From Mycobacterium colombiense (GTDB lineage: Bacteria > Actinomycetota > Actinomycetes > Mycobacteriales > Mycobacteriaceae): DNA of 64,000 nucleotides. Position 1 is the first letter of the stretch; each line of letters opens with the position of its first letter. Shown here one piece after another: positions 60,504-64,000 of this stretch. Location of the stretch: NCBI RefSeq assembly GCF_001665835.1, contig NZ_LZSX01000073.1:1-64000 (forward strand), in the 5' to 3' direction. Made by a program: the position numbers and the translations under genes. Below the pieces are notes generated by a model that was not told the origin of the DNA, did not search any database, and was given only the letters and a program-made list of their open reading frames with translations.

Positions 60504-61256
60504 TCAACGGATCTCTCTGTCGCGCAGCGCCTTCGGATCGATGACCTCGCGGATCAGGCGCAGCTCGTCGTCGGTCGGCAGCCTGGTCTCTGCGGCGCCG
60601 TCCAGGCCGTGCACCTCGAACGAGGTGTTCTCGGCGACCTCGTCGGCCGTGACACCGGGATGCAGGGACACCGCGCGCATCGTGCGGTCCGGCCCGCCGA
60701 AGTCGAACACACCGAGGTTGGACACCACCCGATACGTGTTCGCGAAACGGAACGCCGGATTGTCGTTGTCCACGTTGTCCCAACCGATTCCGCAGACGAT
60801 GTCGACCTTCTCGCAGAACACCCGCTTGGAGTGGTTGCCCACCCAGTAGCTGGTCGCGTGGTTGATGGCGTTGCCGGGCGCACCCCGCACGCCGAACATC
60901 TGGCGCTTGGGCTGCTGCAGCGGGCCGAACGCCGAGATGTTCTGATTGCCAAAGCGGTCAACCTGATTGGCGCCCATCACCACGTGCCGCCGGCCCCACG
61001 CCAGGGTTTCGAAAACGCGGCCGAACGGCATCCAGCCCTCGACGGGAGCGGACGCGCCCAAGGCCGGGGTCTCGGCCAGCAGCTGCGCCTCGCCGTCGGT
61101 CAGCAGGATATCCGGTGAAAAGGTCAACCGCGCCAGTCGCGCGCCGACCGAGGCCATGTTGGTCATCGGGCTGACCATGATCTCGCCTGCGTCCCGGAAC
61201 AATTCGGCGCAGGCGACCGCGCAGATCTCCGGTCGGGTGATCGCTTCGCCGCTCAT
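60504..61256 (-). CDS. ipdB: COCHEA-CoA hydrolase subunit IpdB
   Basis: 250 residues from ATG 61256, coupled to ipdA (ATGA overlap). Class I CoA-transferase beta-subunit fold, but used for ring C opening by hydrolysis of COCHEA-CoA. LLAETPALGASAPVEGWMPFG and MFGVRGAPGNAINHATSYWVG are family features. Works only with IpdA. Its loss in M. tuberculosis causes toxic CoA-thioester build-up on cholesterol. Confidence 0.92.
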   Translation of the reverse strand: MSGEAITRPEICAVACAELFRDAGEIMVSPMTNMASVGARLARLTFSPDILLTDGEAQLLAETPALGASAPVEGWMPFGRVFETLAWGRRHVVMGANQVDRFGNQNISAFGPLQQPKRQMFGVRGAPGNAINHATSYWVGNHSKRVFCEKVDIVCGIGWDNVDNDNPAFRFANTYRVVSNLGVFDFGGPDRTMRAVSLHPGVTADEVAENTSFEVHGLDGAAETRLPTDDELRLIREVIDPKALRDREIR

Positions 61257-62137
61257 GACGAGGCCTCCTCTTTGAAAGCGCGCACGGCCGCCTGGTAGTC
61301 CTCTTCGCTGCCCGAGAGGAAGGTCTGCACGAACTGCTGCCAACCCTCGTCCGTCGAGGCGGCCTCGGCGTAGTGCCGCTGAAACTTCTCGTCGCGGCCG
61401 TAATCCGGTGCGGCGGTGGTGAAGTGGGCGCCGCCCGGCGCCTCGATCACACCGTCGACCATCATGCGGTTCACCAGCAGCGCCTGCGGGGGGACCGCCT
61501 TGACCAATTCCTGGGTGGACACGACGCGCTCCACCGACAGGAAGCGCTTCTCGGCGGCCATCAGGAACAGGTCGTCGAAGTACGGGTCGATTCCCGTGTA
61601 GGCCGCATTGCCTTGCGCGTCACCGAGGTTGAGGTGCGCGAACGCGGCATCCAGGCGCAGCGCCGGCATTGCGATCAGGGTCTCGTGCCCACCGCCGGGT
61701 GCCGGATACGGGCTGGTCACCGTCTGCAGCTCGCCCTCCCAGAAGTCCAGCACCGAGCTGCCCAGCCCGGCGCGGATCGGCAGGAACGGCAGGCGCTGCG
61801 CGGCGGCCTGCAGTCCGCAGCGCAGCATGCCCTCGTCCATCTCCCGGGCCTCGATCGCGCCGTTGGCGCGGGCCTTGGCGAACCAGGGGTCGTAGAAGGG
61901 CGGGGAGTCCAGCGAGACGAACCCGTAGTAGACCCGCTTGACCTTGCCGGCCGAGCACAGCAGGCCCACGTCCGGCCCGCCGTAGGTGACCACCGTCAGG
62001 TCGGTGATGTCGGTGCGCAGCAGCGCACGCACGAACGCCATCGGCTTGCGCCGCGATCCCCAGCCGCCGATACCGATGGTCATGCCGCTGCGCAATTGCG
62101 CGACGGCCTCGTCGAGGGTGGTTCTCTTGTCGGCCAC
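61253..62137 (-). CDS. ipdA: COCHEA-CoA hydrolase subunit IpdA
   Basis: 294 residues. Alpha subunit of IpdAB, with the CoA-transferase-like start TIGIGGWGSRRKPMAFVRALL, GLGSSVLDFWEGELQTV and LNLGDAQGNAAYTG. The usual CoA-transferase glutamate is not conserved in this subfamily, in keeping with its hydrolase role. Start coupled to the echA20 stop by one shared base. Confidence 0.93.
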   Translation of the reverse strand: MADKRTTLDEAVAQLRSGMTIGIGGWGSRRKPMAFVRALLRTDITDLTVVTYGGPDVGLLCSAGKVKRVYYGFVSLDSPPFYDPWFAKARANGAIEAREMDEGMLRCGLQAAAQRLPFLPIRAGLGSSVLDFWEGELQTVTSPYPAPGGGHETLIAMPALRLDAAFAHLNLGDAQGNAAYTGIDPYFDDLFLMAAEKRFLSVERVVSTQELVKAVPPQALLVNRMMVDGVIEAPGGAHFTTAAPDYGRDEKFQRHYAEAASTDEGWQQFVQTFLSGSEEDYQAAVRAFKEEASS

Positions 62138-62892
62138 TACTGCTTGCCCTTCTCGGTACCGGCGAACGCGTCACGGTGCTCGTCGGACACCCCGGCGAGA
62201 TTGAGCTCGAACGTAAAGCCTTGCTCCATGCGGTAACTCGAGTTGACTCGTTGCACGTCGATCAGGTTCAGCGCTTCCTTGGCCGCGCGGATGACGCGGG
62301 TGTCCTTGGCGGCGATGTCGCGCGCGACCCGCAGGGCGGCCTCGTCGAGCTCGTCGCGCGGCACCACCTCGTGCACCGAACCGAAGTGGTGCAGGGTGGC
62401 GGCGTCGACGGTGGCGGCGGTGAAGAACAGCCGCCGCATCATGTGCTGCGGAACCAGTCGCGACAGGTGCGTCGCCGCGCCGAGCGCGCCGCGCTCCACC
62501 TCCGGCAGCCCGAAGGTGGCGTCGTCGGAGGCCACGATGACGTCGGAGTTGCCGACCAACCCGATGCCGCCGCCGACGCAGAACCCGTTGACGGCGGCGA
62601 CGACGGGCACCGCGCACTCGTAGACCGCGCGGAACGCCGCGAAGCAGCCGCGGTTGGCGTCGATCAGCGCGGTGAATCCCTCGGTGCGCTGCATCTCCTT
62701 GATGTCGACCCCGGCGTTGAAGCCGCGGCCCTCGGCGCGCAGGATCACCACGTGGGTGTTGAGATCTTGGCCGGCCGCGGTGATGGTGTCGGCAAGTTCG
62801 AACCAGCCGCGCGACGGGATGGCGTTGACGGGCGGGAAGTCGACGGTGACCGCGACGATGCCCGGTTCGGTCGTGGTGGATGTGATGGGCAA
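62137..62892 (-). CDS. echA20: HIEC-CoA hydrolase EchA20 (crotonase family)
   Basis: 251 residues. Opens ring D of HIEC-CoA to give COCHEA-CoA. Crotonase fold with the oxyanion segments GFNAGVDIKEM and NGFCVGGGIGLVGNSDVIVAS and ALGAATHLSRLVP. First gene of the echA20-ipdA-ipdB-ipdC operon; the KstR2 operator at 62924 lies 31 bases upstream. Confidence 0.93.
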   Translation of the reverse strand: MPITSTTTEPGIVAVTVDFPPVNAIPSRGWFELADTITAAGQDLNTHVVILRAEGRGFNAGVDIKEMQRTEGFTALIDANRGCFAAFRAVYECAVPVVAAVNGFCVGGGIGLVGNSDVIVASDDATFGLPEVERGALGAATHLSRLVPQHMMRRLFFTAATVDAATLHHFGSVHEVVPRDELDEAALRVARDIAAKDTRVIRAAKEALNLIDVQRVNSSYRMEQGFTFELNLAGVSDEHRDAFAGTEKGKQ

Positions 62893-62923
62893 GGTGCCAC
62901 TTCCTTGTGGGGGTAACTACCTA

Positions 62924-62937
62924 AGCAAGCACTTGCT
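62924..62937. promoter_or_regulatory. KstR2 operator, echA20-SDR intergenic
   Basis: AGCAAGCACTTGCT fits AnCAAGnnCTTGnT exactly and extends to a full AAGCAAG/CTTGCTT palindrome (62923-62938). It lies between the divergent echA20 and SDR genes and is the best of the three sites. Confidence 0.94.
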
Positions 62938-62952
62938 TGGTACGCTAGCACA

Positions 62953-63747
62953 GTGACTCGCGCCGAAGCATGCCCCCCATTTGAAGCCATCAACTTGGGG
63001 CTGGCCGGGCGGGTGGTTCTCGTCACCGGCGGTGTCCGCGGGGTCGGTGCCGGCATCAGCTCCGTTTTCGCCAGGCAGGGCGCGACCGTCGTCACCTGTG
63101 CGCGACGGGCGGTGGACGGATTGCCCTACGAATTCCACTCGTGCGACGTCCGCGACGACGACGCCGTCAAGGGATTGATCGACACCATCGTGGACCGGCA
63201 CGGGCGACTCGACGTCGTCGTCAACAACGCCGGGGGATCGCCCTATGTGCTGACCGCGGAGTCCAGCGCCAAGTTCAACCGCAAGATCATCGAACTCAAT
63301 CTGATTGGTGCGCTGTCGGTTTCGCAGCACGCGAACGCTCACATGCAAGCTCAGCAGCAGGGCGGGTCGATCATCAACATCTGCAGCCTCAGCGGCCGCC
63401 GGCCGTCTCCCGGAACGGGCGCCTATGGGGCGGCCAAGGCCGGCCTGGAAAGCCTGACGCAGACCCTGGCGGTGGAGTGGGGCCCGAAGGTCCGGGTGAA
63501 CGCCTGCGTGGTCGGCATGGTGGAGACCGAGCAATCCGAACTGTTCTACGGCGATGCCGACTCCATCGCGGCGATCTCGAAGAATGTGCCACTCGGCCGG
63601 CTGGCCGAGCCCGCCGATATCGGTTGGGCCACAGCATTTCTGGCCTCAGACATGGCGTCCTACATCAGCGGGGCCTCGTTGGAGGTGCACGGCGGCGGCG
63701 AGCCGCCGCACTATCTGGCCAGCACGAACGCGAGCGCGATCAAGTAG
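62953..63747 (+). CDS. Short-chain dehydrogenase (Rv3549c homologue)
   Basis: 264 residues, GTG start just after the KstR2 operator. Classical [16 protein letters not shown] for the cofactor, NNAGGSP, and the catalytic Ser (ICSLSGRRP) and Tyr-x3-Lys (AYGAAKAG). Substrate unproven; KstR2 control puts it in the HIP pathway. Followed 13 bases on by a second SDR gene. Confidence 0.92.
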   Translation: MTRAEACPPFEAINLGLAGRVVLVTGGVRGVGAGISSVFARQGATVVTCARRAVDGLPYEFHSCDVRDDDAVKGLIDTIVDRHGRLDVVVNNAGGSPYVLTAESSAKFNRKIIELNLIGALSVSQHANAHMQAQQQGGSIINICSLSGRRPSPGTGAYGAAKAGLESLTQTLAVEWGPKVRVNACVVGMVETEQSELFYGDADSIAAISKNVPLGRLAEPADIGWATAFLASDMASYISGASLEVHGGGEPPHYLASTNASAIK

Positions 63748-63760
63748 AGGAGACAAAAGC

Positions 63761-64000
63761 ATGGGAGTGGTTGACGGCCGCGTCGTCATCGTCACCGGAG
63801 CGGGCGGCGGTATCGGTCGTGCGCATGCGCTGGCCTTCGCCGAAGAAGGCGCACGTGTGGTGGTCAACGACATCGGGGTGGGCCTGGACGGTTCGCCGGC
63901 CGGCGGTGGCAGCGCCGCCCAGGGTGTGGTCGACGAAATCGTCGCCGCCGGTGGCGAAGCCGTCGCCGACGGATCCAACATCGCCGACTGGGACCAGGCG
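63761..64000 (+). CDS. Short-chain dehydrogenase (Rv3548c homologue), 3' end outside window
   Basis: The first 80 residues only; the gene continues past base 64000. ATG behind AGGAGACAAAAGC. Cofactor motif [27 protein letters not shown], then the [11 protein letters not shown] loop typical of MFE-type 3-hydroxyacyl-CoA dehydrogenases. Likely co-transcribed with the preceding SDR under KstR2. Substrate unknown. Confidence 0.9.
   Translation, partial: MGVVDGRVVIVTGAGGGIGRAHALAFAEEGARVVVNDIGVGLDGSPAGGGSAAQGVVDEIVAAGGEAVADGSNIADWDQA

Overview
The window is chromosomal DNA from a mycobacterium, most likely a slow-growing non-tuberculous species. The evidence is a high-GC composition with many GTG starts, near-identical mycobacterial marker proteins (Lsr2, ClpC1, CarD, KstR, HsaA-D, LpqE/LpqF/LppH) and a gene order that follows M. 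tuberculosis from about Rv3604c to Rv3548c. Assignments rest on reading the translations and on remembered family members; no database search was run. The first 18 bases are a transposase (Nextera-type) adapter end, so the window begins at a contig end.

Layout. 19-5485: pantothenate/CoA genes (Rossmann-DUF2520 protein, panC, panD, coaX), lysS and the nucleoid protein lsr2. 5811-8357: clpC1, bounded by two strong terminators. 8430-10107: a cobalamin-riboswitch cassette (cbtB, cbtA, degenerate histidine phosphatase). 10111-18224: lpqF, mhuD, a hydrolase, mutY, canB, disA, radA and lpqE. 18503-22607: carD, ispD, ispF, cysS and an rRNA methyltransferase in one direction. 22613-33023: accessory and semi-conserved genes (secreted glycerophosphodiesterase, FAD monooxygenase, large LuxR regulator, ArsB-like permease, metallo-hydrolase, pxpA, lppH), a remnant of a metal ABC transporter beneath a Zur-like operator, and a LacI regulator.

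33030-64000 is a steroid (cholesterol) catabolic region. kstR and KstR operators control fadE34, kshB and hsaADCB, which break down the side chain and rings A/B. kstR2 and three KstR2 operators control the HIP pathway for rings C/D: fadD3, fadE30-33, ipdF, fadA6, ipdA, ipdB, ipdC, echA20 and two SDR genes. The islands that differ from M. tuberculosis are a TetR/SDR pair with twin operators (36.1-37.6 kb), an FMN glutamate-synthase-like/CHAD/membrane-protein segment separating hsaB from nat (43.1-46.2 kb), and VOC/AraC plus SatD/membrane genes where fdxB would lie (56.9-59.3 kb). No PE/PPE genes, IS elements, tRNAs or CRISPR arrays were seen.

Nothing here is a clearly new multi-gene defence or biosynthetic system. 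The most interesting unexplained items are the nested hairpin in the lsr2 leader, the riboswitch-cbtBA-phosphatase unit, the Zur-box transporter fossil, the twin TetR operators, and the SatD pair with its AT-rich inverted repeat inside the ipd locus.
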